Positions 1 to 5,746 of a DNA stretch of 11,040 nucleotides are shown one piece after another (position 1 is the stretch's first letter; each line of letters starts with the position of its first letter). The position numbers and the translations under genes were made by a program. The stretch comes from Pedobacter sp. GTDB lineage: Bacteria; Bacteroidota; Bacteroidia; Sphingobacteriales; Sphingobacteriaceae. The notes below the pieces were generated by a model. It was not told the DNA's origin. It saw only the letters and a list, made by a program, of their open reading frames with translations, and did not search any database. Where the stretch lies: positions 1 to 11,040 of the forward strand of contig SEDG01000051.1 in NCBI GenBank assembly GCA_004295885.1, given 5' to 3'.

Positions 1-83
1 AATATATGCAACCATATCATATTCATCGGATGACTAATTTATCTTAGGGATTTTTTTGAAAAGCAAATACAGCTTTCCATTTT

Positions 84-178
84 AAAGCTAGCCCTGCCCT
101 TTGCTACAAGTCCTCGCCTCGTTCCTTGTCTGTGGGCTTTCCGCTTCGGTCAGGTTTAGAAAACCCAGGGCAGAAAAA
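84..178. repeat. GC-richer structured intergenic element
   Basis: This stretch is clearly richer in G and C than its surroundings and can fold. CTGCCCT at 94-100 pairs with AGGGCAG at 167-173. Inside lie ACAAG at 106-110 with CTTGT at 125-129, and GGTTT at 153-157 with AAACC at 161-165. It has no convincing reading frame. From memory, strings such as GGACTTGTAGC and GCGGAAAGCCC (both visible here on the minus strand) recur between genes in Bacteroidota, which suggests a dispersed extragenic repeat. That recollection is unchecked. It sits about 115 bases before nudK and could instead be a leader or terminator of an upstream gene outside the window. Confidence 0.4.
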
Positions 179-229
179 CTATTTATGGTTTCTTGGCACA
201 GCTAAAAAACATATGTATTATCATTGTTT

Positions 230-248
230 ATCTGTGTGCATCTGTGGT
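230..248. repeat. ATCTGTG direct repeat, likely dispersed 19-mer
   Basis: ATCTGTG occurs at 230-236 and again at 240-246, giving a 10-base-period pair followed by GT. From memory, almost the same string is found between genes in many unrelated bacterial genomes. Its function is unknown. It lies in the leader region of nudK, 45 bases before the start codon. Confidence 0.35.
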
Positions 249-292
249 AAAAAACTCTTAAACTTTATTACATTTAGCGCAATTAAATAGAA

Positions 293-871
293 ATGATAAA
301 AGACGTAAAAATTTTAAAAACAGAACTGCTTTCAAACAATTGGTATATCCTTAAAAAGCTTACTTATGAATACTTAAAAAAGGATGGCACGCATCAAAAA
401 CAAACTAGAGAAGTTTACGATAGAGGCAATGGCGCAACAATTTTGCTTTATAATACCGCTCAACAAACGGTTATTTTAACCAAACAATTTAGGTTACCAA
501 CTTTTGTAAATGGTAATGAAGATGGAATGTTGATTGAAGCCTGTGCAGGTTTGTTAGACAAGGATAATCCTGAAGATTGCATTAAACGCGAAACCGAAGA
601 AGAAACGGGCTACAAAATTAAAGACGTTCGCAAAATTTACGAAGTCTACATGTCACCAGGTTCAGTAACCGAAAAGTTGTATTTTTTCATCGCAGAATAC
701 TCAAATGAAATGAAAATTAACGATGGTGGTGGTGTAGAAGGTGAAGAGGAAAACATTGAAGTATTGGAGCTACCAATAGAGAAAGCAATGCTGATGTTAG
801 ACGATGGCGAAATTAAAGATGCCAAAACAATTATGCTTTTACAATACATTAAACTAAAAAACATATTATAA
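293..871 (+). CDS. nudK: NudK-type Nudix hydrolase (GDP-mannose hydrolase)
   Basis: This is a cytoplasmic Nudix pyrophosphatase of the NudK branch, whose E. coli member splits GDP-mannose into GMP and mannose-1-phosphate with Mg2+. The 192 residues match the family length (about 191). The Nudix box runs from G86 to Y107, with R99-E100 and E103-E104 supplying the usual metal ligands. The segment before RE is one residue shorter than the textbook consensus, as I recall it is in E. coli NudK. Other NudK-like blocks are CAGLLD at 84-89, YMSPGSVTE at 119-127 and GGGVEGE at 145-151, then ENIEVLELP at 153-161. ATG 293 is the first start after an in-frame TAA at 284-286; no strong Shine-Dalgarno is visible. 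The gene stands alone and converges on blaR1. GDP-mannose specificity is inferred from the close similarity, not proven. Confidence 0.9.
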   Translation: MIKDVKILKTELLSNNWYILKKLTYEYLKKDGTHQKQTREVYDRGNGATILLYNTAQQTVILTKQFRLPTFVNGNEDGMLIEACAGLLDKDNPEDCIKRETEEETGYKIKDVRKIYEVYMSPGSVTEKLYFFIAEYSNEMKINDGGGVEGEEENIEVLELPIEKAMLMLDDGEIKDAKTIMLLQYIKLKNIL

Positions 872-872
872 A

Positions 873-901
873 AAAACCTCATGCTTTAAGTTTGAGGTTT
901 T
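873..901. terminator. Bidirectional terminator between nudK and blaR1
   Basis: AAAACCTCA at 873-881 pairs perfectly with TGAGGTTTT at 893-901 around an 11-base loop. The A-rich left side gives a T-run for transcripts on the minus strand and the T-rich right side gives one for the plus strand, so it can stop both nudK and the converging blaI-blaR1 operon. It starts 2 bases after the nudK stop codon and lies 20 bases beyond the blaR1 stop. Confidence 0.75.
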
Positions 902-920
902 CAAATTAATTTTGATACGA

Positions 921-2402
921 TTAGCGATTGGTTTTTTTTCCGTATCCTACCACAGTTACTTCTTCTGAAGATTTACTTCTTTGAATGGTTACATTCTTTA
1001 TCTCAGACGGGTTTATTTTATTTAAATCTTCTTGACTAACTTTTTGTCCGTTCAAATAAATTGTACTATTTGTTCTTCTCCTTGCAGTATCTTGCAGTTT
1101 TGTTCCAGTTTTAAAGCCTCTTACAATAACAGTTTCGGTGTAATGACCATCTGCAACTGTAGTCGGAACTCCTGTCCCATGCAGTCTGATAGCTATATTT
1201 TCAACTTTCGGTTCCTTACCATCACCTAAAGTATCTGCTTTAACCATAAACATACCAGAAACTCTATTTTTTACATTAGCTGGCATCCCTGATTTACTAG
1301 CGATAACTAAAACTTTTTGTGGCGTTAAATCTGGCAAATCGTCACTCGCAGAATCGGTTTTTATGTTGATTGTATTTATTATAAAATTATATTTGATTGA
1401 AGATGTATCTAATTTCACAATATCAATTGTTTTGACAGCATTTTTCCTTTTAACAGTTTTTTCCTTTACCACTGCTGCAGGTGTTTCATCCTTTTGAATA
1501 ATCCTTGCCGTAATTAGTGCTTGTTTAATTGGGGCAAAATGTTTCTTAATGTCTTTTTTAGAAACGGTAAAAGCGAGCGTAGTTAGCAACAAAACCGGCA
1601 GAACCAACATATACCGACTTAAAGTTAATTTTGACGAACGTTTCGCATTCATCATTTTGATGCGTTTTTTTAAGTCGGAAAGGTTAAAGTTATTTACAAT
1701 TTCTACAGCAGGCATTAAATTACCCACATCAAGTAAACTATATTGATAAGCTTTTTTATCCACACCTTTTTTCAATATTTTTTCGTCGGTTATAAATTCA
1801 AGGTTTTCCTTAACCGCTTTTTTCATTAACCAAACACCAGGATTAAACCAATAAAAAACTACACTTAATTCTGCTAAAATGATATCCAACGAATGCCATT
1901 CCTTAACGTGAATTTGCTCATGCTCTAAAATGGTTTGCAATTCTCTTTCTCGATGTAGAGATGGGTTAATATAAACGGTTTGCCAAAATGAGAACGGACT
2001 AACTGGTTCGTTTAAAATCCTAACCTCAAAGTTTGCTACAGAACCTGGAGCAGATTTTTTATGCATTCTGTAAAGCGAAACAAATTGAACAATCAACCTG
2101 AAAGCCATTACCACTACACCAGCATAAAATAAAGCAGCAATCCATTGCCAATATTCTCCTATAAAGCTAGATGGCATTAATTTTTTCACTTCGGGTACAA
2201 ATGCTGCTACCTGCGGACTTTGTTTATGAAAAAAATCGGTTAAGTCTATAAAAGGATAAATGGTTCCGAAAAGAATACCGAATGCCAAAAATATACGATT
2301 AATGACATAAAATGTTAAACGGCGAAGAATAAGATAATAGGCCGCTGCAAATAAAATGAGCACTAAGTTTATCTTAAGCAGAATGATAAAAAAATGTGGC
2401 AT
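921..2402 (-). CDS. BlaR1/MecR1-type M56 membrane metallopeptidase
   Basis: This is an inner-membrane zinc peptidase of family M56, the class that senses a signal and relieves repression by its partner BlaI repressor. The 493 residues show hydrophobic helices at about 8-26, 35-53, 85-108 and 262-280. The zinc site is HEQIH at 161-165, followed by WHSLD at 169-173 and FNPGVW at 186-191, then E202 and D206 in the conserved block ENLEFITDE. The soluble part after helix 4 (about 282-493) has no penicillin-binding SxxK/SxN fold that I can see. Instead it ends in a segment like a TonB-receptor plug: IYLNGQKVS at 448-456, INPSEIKNVTI at 463-473 and VTVVGYGKK at 482-490, the last resembling the SusC VVVGYG signature. 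It starts 4 bases after the blaI stop, with AAGGT just upstream as a possible ribosome binding site, so it is co-transcribed. The peptidase call is firm; a beta-lactam role is doubtful. Confidence 0.88.
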   Translation of the reverse strand: MPHFFIILLKINLVLILFAAAYYLILRRLTFYVINRIFLAFGILFGTIYPFIDLTDFFHKQSPQVAAFVPEVKKLMPSSFIGEYWQWIAALFYAGVVVMAFRLIVQFVSLYRMHKKSAPGSVANFEVRILNEPVSPFSFWQTVYINPSLHRERELQTILEHEQIHVKEWHSLDIILAELSVVFYWFNPGVWLMKKAVKENLEFITDEKILKKGVDKKAYQYSLLDVGNLMPAVEIVNNFNLSDLKKRIKMMNAKRSSKLTLSRYMLVLPVLLLTTLAFTVSKKDIKKHFAPIKQALITARIIQKDETPAAVVKEKTVKRKNAVKTIDIVKLDTSSIKYNFIINTINIKTDSASDDLPDLTPQKVLVIASKSGMPANVKNRVSGMFMVKADTLGDGKEPKVENIAIRLHGTGVPTTVADGHYTETVIVRGFKTGTKLQDTARRRTNSTIYLNGQKVSQEDLNKINPSEIKNVTIQRSKSSEEVTVVGYGKKTNR

Positions 2403-2406
2403 GACC

Positions 2407-2769
2407 TTATTTTTTTGGGTTCTCGATTAGATTGATTATTTCTTTCAATTCATCTGCACTTATCTTGTTATCCTTTGCAAAAAAGGCAACTAATTCTTTA
2501 TAAGAACTTTGGAAATAATTATTCACAAAGCCATTCATGAAACGTTTTTTATACTCGGCTTCTTTAACTTTTGCGCTGTAACGATTAGCATTTGCATAAC
2601 GCTCGCTTTTAAGGAAACCTTTACGTTCTAGATTTTTTACGGTTGATGCTAAAGTTGTATAGGGTGGTTTTGGCTCTGGCATTGCATCCATAAAATCTTT
2701 AATGAAACCTGCCCCAACCTGCCAAATGGCCAACATTGCTTCTTCTTCTTGTAGTGTTAACTTCTCCAT
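2407..2769 (-). CDS. BlaI/MecI/CopY family transcriptional repressor
   Basis: This is a 120-residue winged-helix repressor, the usual family length. The N-terminal part (LTLQEEEAMLAIW at 4-16) and the recognition-helix region (TTLASTVKNLERKGFL at 39-54) match the BlaI/MecI pattern; the C-terminal 50 residues form the usual helical dimerisation region. Family members bind dyads with TACA/TGTA-like half sites as dimers and are inactivated when the partner M56 peptidase triggers their cleavage. It is the first gene of an operon with the M56 peptidase 4 bases downstream. An 8-base inverted repeat starts 1 base upstream of its ATG, which suggests autorepression. The regulon is unknown. No beta-lactamase gene is in the window. 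Confidence 0.92.
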   Translation of the reverse strand: MEKLTLQEEEAMLAIWQVGAGFIKDFMDAMPEPKPPYTTLASTVKNLERKGFLKSERYANANRYSAKVKEAEYKKRFMNGFVNNYFQSSYKELVAFFAKDNKISADELKEIINLIENPKK

Positions 2770-2770
2770 T

Positions 2771-2797
2771 ATTTACGAATATATCGTAAATGTACGA
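2771..2797. promoter_or_regulatory. Probable BlaI autoregulatory operator
   Basis: ATTTACGA at 2771-2778 and TCGTAAAT at 2784-2791 form a perfect 8-base inverted repeat with a 5-base ATATA spacer. A further half site, TACGA at 2793-2797, pairs with TCGTA at 2784-2788 across AATG. The TACGA half site resembles the TACA half site known for MecI/BlaI. The site lies 1 base upstream of the blaI start codon, where a repressor would block transcription or translation initiation. Binding by this BlaI is inferred. Confidence 0.6.
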
Positions 2798-2802
2798 AAT
2801 TA
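2795..2802 (-). promoter_or_regulatory. Possible Bacteroidota -7 element of blaI operon
   Basis: Read on the minus strand this is TAATTTCG, one base off the Bacteroidota -7 consensus TAnnTTTG. It overlaps the outer operator half site and lies about 26 bases before blaI, which fits a repressible promoter. No well spaced TTTG -33 box was found, so this is tentative. Confidence 0.25.
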
Positions 2803-2879
2803 TAAATAAACTTAACAAGCTGAAAATGTTAAGAATTGTTAAGGAATTATTGAAAATAAAACATTAAGAAGTTAAGACT

Positions 2880-2901
2880 ATTAAGATTGAATAATCTTAA
2901 T
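2880..2901. other. AT-rich perfect hairpin upstream of blaI
   Basis: ATTAAGATT at 2880-2888 pairs with AATCTTAAT at 2893-2901 around a 4-base loop (GAAT). No T-run follows on the minus strand, so it is a poor intrinsic terminator for the paralog operon ending at 3011. It may be a weak stop or a protein site between that operon and the blaI promoter. Confidence 0.35.
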
Positions 2902-2909
2902 TCACTTTT

Positions 2910-3004
2910 GTCATTCCGAGGCACGAGGAATCCACACGCAGATTAAGGTTGCATTGCACCAAGGAGATTGCTTCGCCCTGTAAAAAACAGAGGCTCGCAA
3001 TGAC
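2910..3004. repeat. Dispersed palindromic repeat with GTCATT...AATGAC ends
   Basis: GTCATTCCGAG at 2910-2920 and CTCGCAATGAC at 2994-3004 are inverted copies with one mismatch. Inside are CGAGGAATCC at 2924-2933 and GGAGATTGCTTCG at 2963-2975. On the minus strand these read as the string type CGAAGCAATCTCC, which I recall as a very common intergenic repeat in many bacteria, including Bacteroidota. It has no reading frame and fills the space between the last paralog gene and the blaI leader, where the long hairpin could also slow or end transcription. Copy number in this genome cannot be seen from one window. Confidence 0.6.
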
Positions 3005-3010
3005 GAACAA

Positions 3011-3520
3011 TTAAGGTTTTGAATAACGGTCTTCAACCTCATCTATAGTTTGTTTGATTATTTTTTGAAGTTGATCTGCCCTATCCGCAACAGCTATATC
3101 TTCATCATAATCTGTCATAAAGATGATTTTTTTGGTCTTTTTTTCGTAGTTAAAAACCATTTCATAACGTAAAACTTTTTCGCTGGTTAAGTCTTCGTTT
3201 CTATTGGCAATTACTTCTGGCAAACTCCAAATATCTAGTTCATTTGCCTTACTGTGAATAAAAATGACATTATTGCTATGAAGTTTAACCTTCTTCTTTA
3301 AAAGCTGATCTTTAGTATCTAAATATTGATAATCGCCTGTGGCAGAATTATAACTATTTGCTAAGGTATCTCCAACGCCCCATTTATAAGTAACAGAAAT
3401 AAACGTAGAAGCAGCATAAGGGCCTCGCTTCAAATTCATTAAATAATAACCTCCAACACCAGCAATTAAAATCACTGCGATCGTGGCAATTAGAGACAAG
3501 TTTTTCTTTATGAAATTCAT
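3011..3520 (-). CDS. Membrane-anchored protein of unknown function, paralog 2
   Basis: I do not recognise this family. The 169-residue protein has one N-terminal hydrophobic helix (about 8-28) after a KK pair, and the rest is probably periplasmic. It aligns without gaps, over residues 40 to about 139, with the next gene upstream (3686-4192). Shared blocks are YKWG at 45-48, NSYNSATG at 55-62, W98-x-L-P101, a DL...LRY segment at 110-118, FNYE at 123-126 and QKIIxQT at 132-138 of the shorter C-terminal region (QLQKII at 150-155 here). The pair therefore arose by tandem duplication. It is last in a run of three minus-strand genes beginning with a symporter. Its start codon lies inside the fifth unit of an 8-base repeat array. 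No catalytic motif is apparent. Confidence 0.8.
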   Translation of the reverse strand: MNFIKKNLSLIATIAVILIAGVGGYYLMNLKRGPYAASTFISVTYKWGVGDTLANSYNSATGDYQYLDTKDQLLKKKVKLHSNNVIFIHSKANELDIWSLPEVIANRNEDLTSEKVLRYEMVFNYEKKTKKIIFMTDYDEDIAVADRADQLQKIIKQTIDEVEDRYSKP

Positions 3521-3553
3521 TGGTTTAGTAGTTCAATGGTTCATTAGTTCATT
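3514..3553. repeat. Five-unit array, 8-base period, running into a start codon
   Basis: Read on the minus strand the units are AATGAACT, AATGAACC, ATTGAACT, ACTAAACC and AATGAATT, in exact register. The ATG of the last unit is the start codon of the gene ending at 3011. Two earlier ATGs in the array (at minus-strand positions 3552 and 3544) meet stops after two or three codons, so they are not alternative starts. The units are degenerate, which suggests an old expansion. Confidence 0.65.
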
Positions 3554-3627
3554 AGCCCGAAAGTCAGTAAAGATATGTAGATAGAATAATTGTTAAATTG
3601 ACAGCCGTCACTATCTAATCTAAGCGC

Positions 3628-3648
3628 AGAGGACACCTAAACTCCTCT
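3628..3648. other. Hairpin in spacer between the paralogs
   Basis: AGAGGA at 3628-3633 pairs with TCCTCT at 3643-3648 around a 9-base loop. A looser pair, TAGATAG at 3578-3584 with CTATCTA at 3611-3617, lies beside it. Neither is followed by a T-run on the minus strand, so they look like RNA folds or decay barriers in a transcript rather than strong terminators. Confidence 0.3.
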
Positions 3649-3651
3649 ATC

Positions 3652-3683
3652 TTCGGACTCATGGACTTTCCGACTTACAGACT
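3652..3683. repeat. Four-unit AGTC array, 8-base period
   Basis: On the plus strand GACT recurs at 3656, 3664, 3672 and 3680, exactly 8 bases apart. On the minus strand the units are AGTCTGTA, AGTCGGAA, AGTCCATG and AGTCCGAA. The array starts 2 bases after the stop codon of the gene at 3686-4192. It differs in sequence from the other 8-base array in the same spacer. Confidence 0.6.
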
Positions 3684-3685
3684 TC

Positions 3686-4192
3686 TTATTTTTTCCCCTT
3701 TTCTTCCGCGTCAATCAAAGTTTGTTCGATGATTTTTTGCATCTGTGCAGCAGCACCTCTCATTTTTGGATTACCATTAAAATCAGACAGAAAAGTAACT
3801 TCTTTAGATTTTGTTTCGTAGTTAAACTTCATGAAATAACGCAAAGCTTTCGAATTTTTTAAATCGTTTTCATCGTTCGCCACAACATCTGGTAAATTCC
3901 AAAAACCCTGTTCATCGGCATTGCTATCTAGAAATTTTTTGTCCCTTTCTGTTAGCATTACCTTAGTTACAGTTAGCGAATCCTCATTGTTGTAATATCT
4001 GTACTCGCCTGTGGCAGAATTGTAGGAGTTCTCTAGGTTATTTCCAGCTCCCCATTTATATTCCAAGGAAACAAATTCCTTGGCCTTAAAGGGTGCATTA
4101 CGAATAATTGGTGCGTAATAAATAACGCAATAAATTATAAAAGGAACAATAATGGATAAGGCTAAAAATATCTTTTTTCCTTTACTCGTCAT
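3686..4192 (-). CDS. Membrane-anchored protein of unknown function, paralog 1
   Basis: This 168-residue protein is the paralog of the gene at 3011-3520. It has a basic start (SKGKK), a hydrophobic helix at about 8-28, and a probably periplasmic remainder. Blocks shared with its partner are YKWG at 45-48, NSYNSATG at 55-62, FWNLPDVVAN at 97-106, LRY at 117-119, FNYE at 123-126 and QKIIEQT at 152-158. At DNA level 17 bases coding for part of the NSATG block are identical in the two genes. It begins 20 bases after the symporter stop codon on the same strand, so the two are probably co-transcribed. I cannot assign a function; a partner of the symporter or a periplasmic binding or stress protein are only guesses. 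It is not a typical lipoprotein, since no lipobox cysteine follows the helix. Confidence 0.8.
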   Translation of the reverse strand: MTSKGKKIFLALSIIVPFIIYCVIYYAPIIRNAPFKAKEFVSLEYKWGAGNNLENSYNSATGEYRYYNNEDSLTVTKVMLTERDKKFLDSNADEQGFWNLPDVVANDENDLKNSKALRYFMKFNYETKSKEVTFLSDFNGNPKMRGAAAQMQKIIEQTLIDAEEKGKK

Positions 4193-4212
4193 ATCTTAAT
4201 TATATTTTTAAA

Positions 4213-5598
4213 CTAATCTAATGGTCCAGTTAACTCACCTTCCCACTTACTTACTACCGCAGTTGCAATACTGTTACCGATAACGTTTGTTGCAGATCTA
4301 CCCATATCTAACAATGGATCGATACCAATTAACAACGCTAATCCAGCCTCTGGAATGTTAAAAGTTGCAATTGTACCTGCAATAACCACCAAAGATGCAC
4401 GAGGAACTCCTGCAATGCCTTTACTAGTTAACATTAAAATCAACAGCATAGTTAACTGTTTATCTAGTGGTAAATGTATGCCATAACACTGCGCAATAAA
4501 TATCGAGGCAAAGGTCATGTACAACATCGAACCATCAAGGTTGAAAGAATAACCTAAAGGCAAAACAAAACTTACAATTTTATCTTTACAGCCAAAACGC
4601 TCCAACTGTAATAAAGTTCTTGGATAGGCAGCTTCGCTACTTGCTGTACTAAAAGCCAACATCACTGGCTCTTTCATTCTATTCATTAGGTTAAAAATCC
4701 TTTTCTTCAAGATTAGATAACCGATTAGAATTAATAGCAACCATAAAATGAGCATACCAGAGTAAAACTCGCCAATAAACAAAGCATACGTTGATAGCAC
4801 GCTAATTCCTTGTTTAGCAACAATAGCTGCCATTGCTCCAAATACCGCGAATGGCGCAAAATTCATCACGTAACCAGTAACCTTTAAAATGATATGAGCA
4901 ACCGAATCGAAAAACTCGATAACAACTTTACCTTTTTCGCCGATAGCTGCAGTAGCAACGCCAAAAAACAAAGAGAAAATAACGATCTGTAAAATCTCAT
5001 TTGTCGCCATAGATTCAGCGAAACTTTTAGGTACAATGTGTGCTATAAAATCCTTTACAGATAATGCAGTAGCCTTAATTCCGGTTTCTGTGTGACTGCT
5101 TGGTAACGGCAAATTCATGGCTTCGCCTGGCTTCCAAAGATTTACCAAAAGCATACCTAACAACAACGACATTAATGAGGCGCTGATAAACCATAACATT
5201 GTTTTTCCGCCTATGCGGCCAACAGCTTTTATATCTCCTACCTTGGCAACACCAACTACTAAAGTGGTGAATACTAAAGGCGCTACAATCATTTTAATTA
5301 ACCTTAAAAAAATGTCACTCAACAGTGTTAATGGCTCTAAACCTTTCTCTCTTGAAACTTCGTTTTCTTTTCTAATTTTAACTTGTTCGGCTTTTTGAGT
5401 TTTTAGAACGGCATACTGCGCTACAGTAGTATCCGGTAAATTGCTCATTTGAGTCTCAATCTTTTTTACCTGTGCATCTGCGCTAACTATGGCGTTATTA
5501 TTTGTGCTGAAATTGTTTACGTTTAGGTAGTAACCTACCGCCACACCAACTATGAGTGCTATGAAAATAAATAGCGTTAGTTTGTTTTTACTAGACAT
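4213..5598 (-). CDS. Dicarboxylate/amino acid:cation symporter (DAACS family)
   Basis: This is a 461-residue inner-membrane transporter of the glutamate/aspartate/C4-dicarboxylate symporter family (GltP/GltT/DctA). Substrate-site motifs are all present: STASSEAA at 317-324 (serine-rich hairpin 1), NLDGS at 353-357 (the NMDGT cation site), GIAGVPRAS at 394-402 (hairpin 2), and DMGRSATNV at 431-439. R434 lies where an arginine binds the side-chain carboxylate of acidic substrates. At the position of GltPh D405 there is N442, as I recall for proton-coupled DctA-like members, so coupling may be H+ rather than Na+. Unusual is a 60-residue charged insert (about 30-88) between helix 1 (8-26) and helix 2, probably outside the membrane. 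ATG 5598 has only a weak purine stretch upstream. Two paralogous unknown genes follow, and a sigma factor gene diverges. Confidence 0.92.
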   Translation of the reverse strand: MSSKNKLTLFIFIALIVGVAVGYYLNVNNFSTNNNAIVSADAQVKKIETQMSNLPDTTVAQYAVLKTQKAEQVKIRKENEVSREKGLEPLTLLSDIFLRLIKMIVAPLVFTTLVVGVAKVGDIKAVGRIGGKTMLWFISASLMSLLLGMLLVNLWKPGEAMNLPLPSSHTETGIKATALSVKDFIAHIVPKSFAESMATNEILQIVIFSLFFGVATAAIGEKGKVVIEFFDSVAHIILKVTGYVMNFAPFAVFGAMAAIVAKQGISVLSTYALFIGEFYSGMLILWLLLILIGYLILKKRIFNLMNRMKEPVMLAFSTASSEAAYPRTLLQLERFGCKDKIVSFVLPLGYSFNLDGSMLYMTFASIFIAQCYGIHLPLDKQLTMLLILMLTSKGIAGVPRASLVVIAGTIATFNIPEAGLALLIGIDPLLDMGRSATNVIGNSIATAVVSKWEGELTGPLD

Positions 5599-5662
5599 TT
5601 CTCAGTTTTAGGTTTATATCAAGCTGTAAAACTACGATAATAAAATTATTCTCTAAAGAATG

Positions 5663-5693
5663 TTGATAAAGCATTAGTTATTTTACATATTTG
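5663..5693 (+). promoter_or_regulatory. Candidate promoter of the ECF sigma operon
   Basis: TTG at 5663-5665 and CATATTTG at 5686-5693 are separated by 20 bases, close to the Bacteroidota primary promoter layout (TTTG, about 19-20 bases, TAnnTTTG). The -7 box has one mismatch. Transcription would begin near 5700, leaving a leader of about 47 bases before the GTG start at 5747. The 148-base divergent spacer also has to hold the symporter promoter on the other strand, which I could not place. Confidence 0.4.
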
Positions 5694-5746
5694 GGCGTAA
5701 CAAAAGTTGGTCCCTAACATCTAAACTGAAATTAACAATCGCTTAA

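Noticed and set aside
1..26. Start of a divergent minus-strand gene at the left edge (ATG near 26 or 20)
   Set aside because: Fewer than nine codons are inside the window, with no supporting signal, so it cannot be distinguished from chance.
646..882. Minus-strand 78-codon frame opposite nudK
   Set aside because: It lies entirely antisense to a well supported Nudix gene apart from its first codons, and its translation shows no domain.
1032..1746. Two plus-strand 65-codon frames inside blaR1 (1032-1229 and 1549-1746)
   Set aside because: Both are antisense to the M56 peptidase gene, lack ribosome binding sites and have no family resemblance.
3514..3683. CRISPR-like array
   Set aside because: The units are 8 bases long and contiguous, with no unique spacers, so this is short tandem repetition and not CRISPR.
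5117..5398. Plus-strand 93-codon frame opposite the symporter
   Set aside because: It is antisense to conserved transporter sequence, and the translation is low in recognisable structure.
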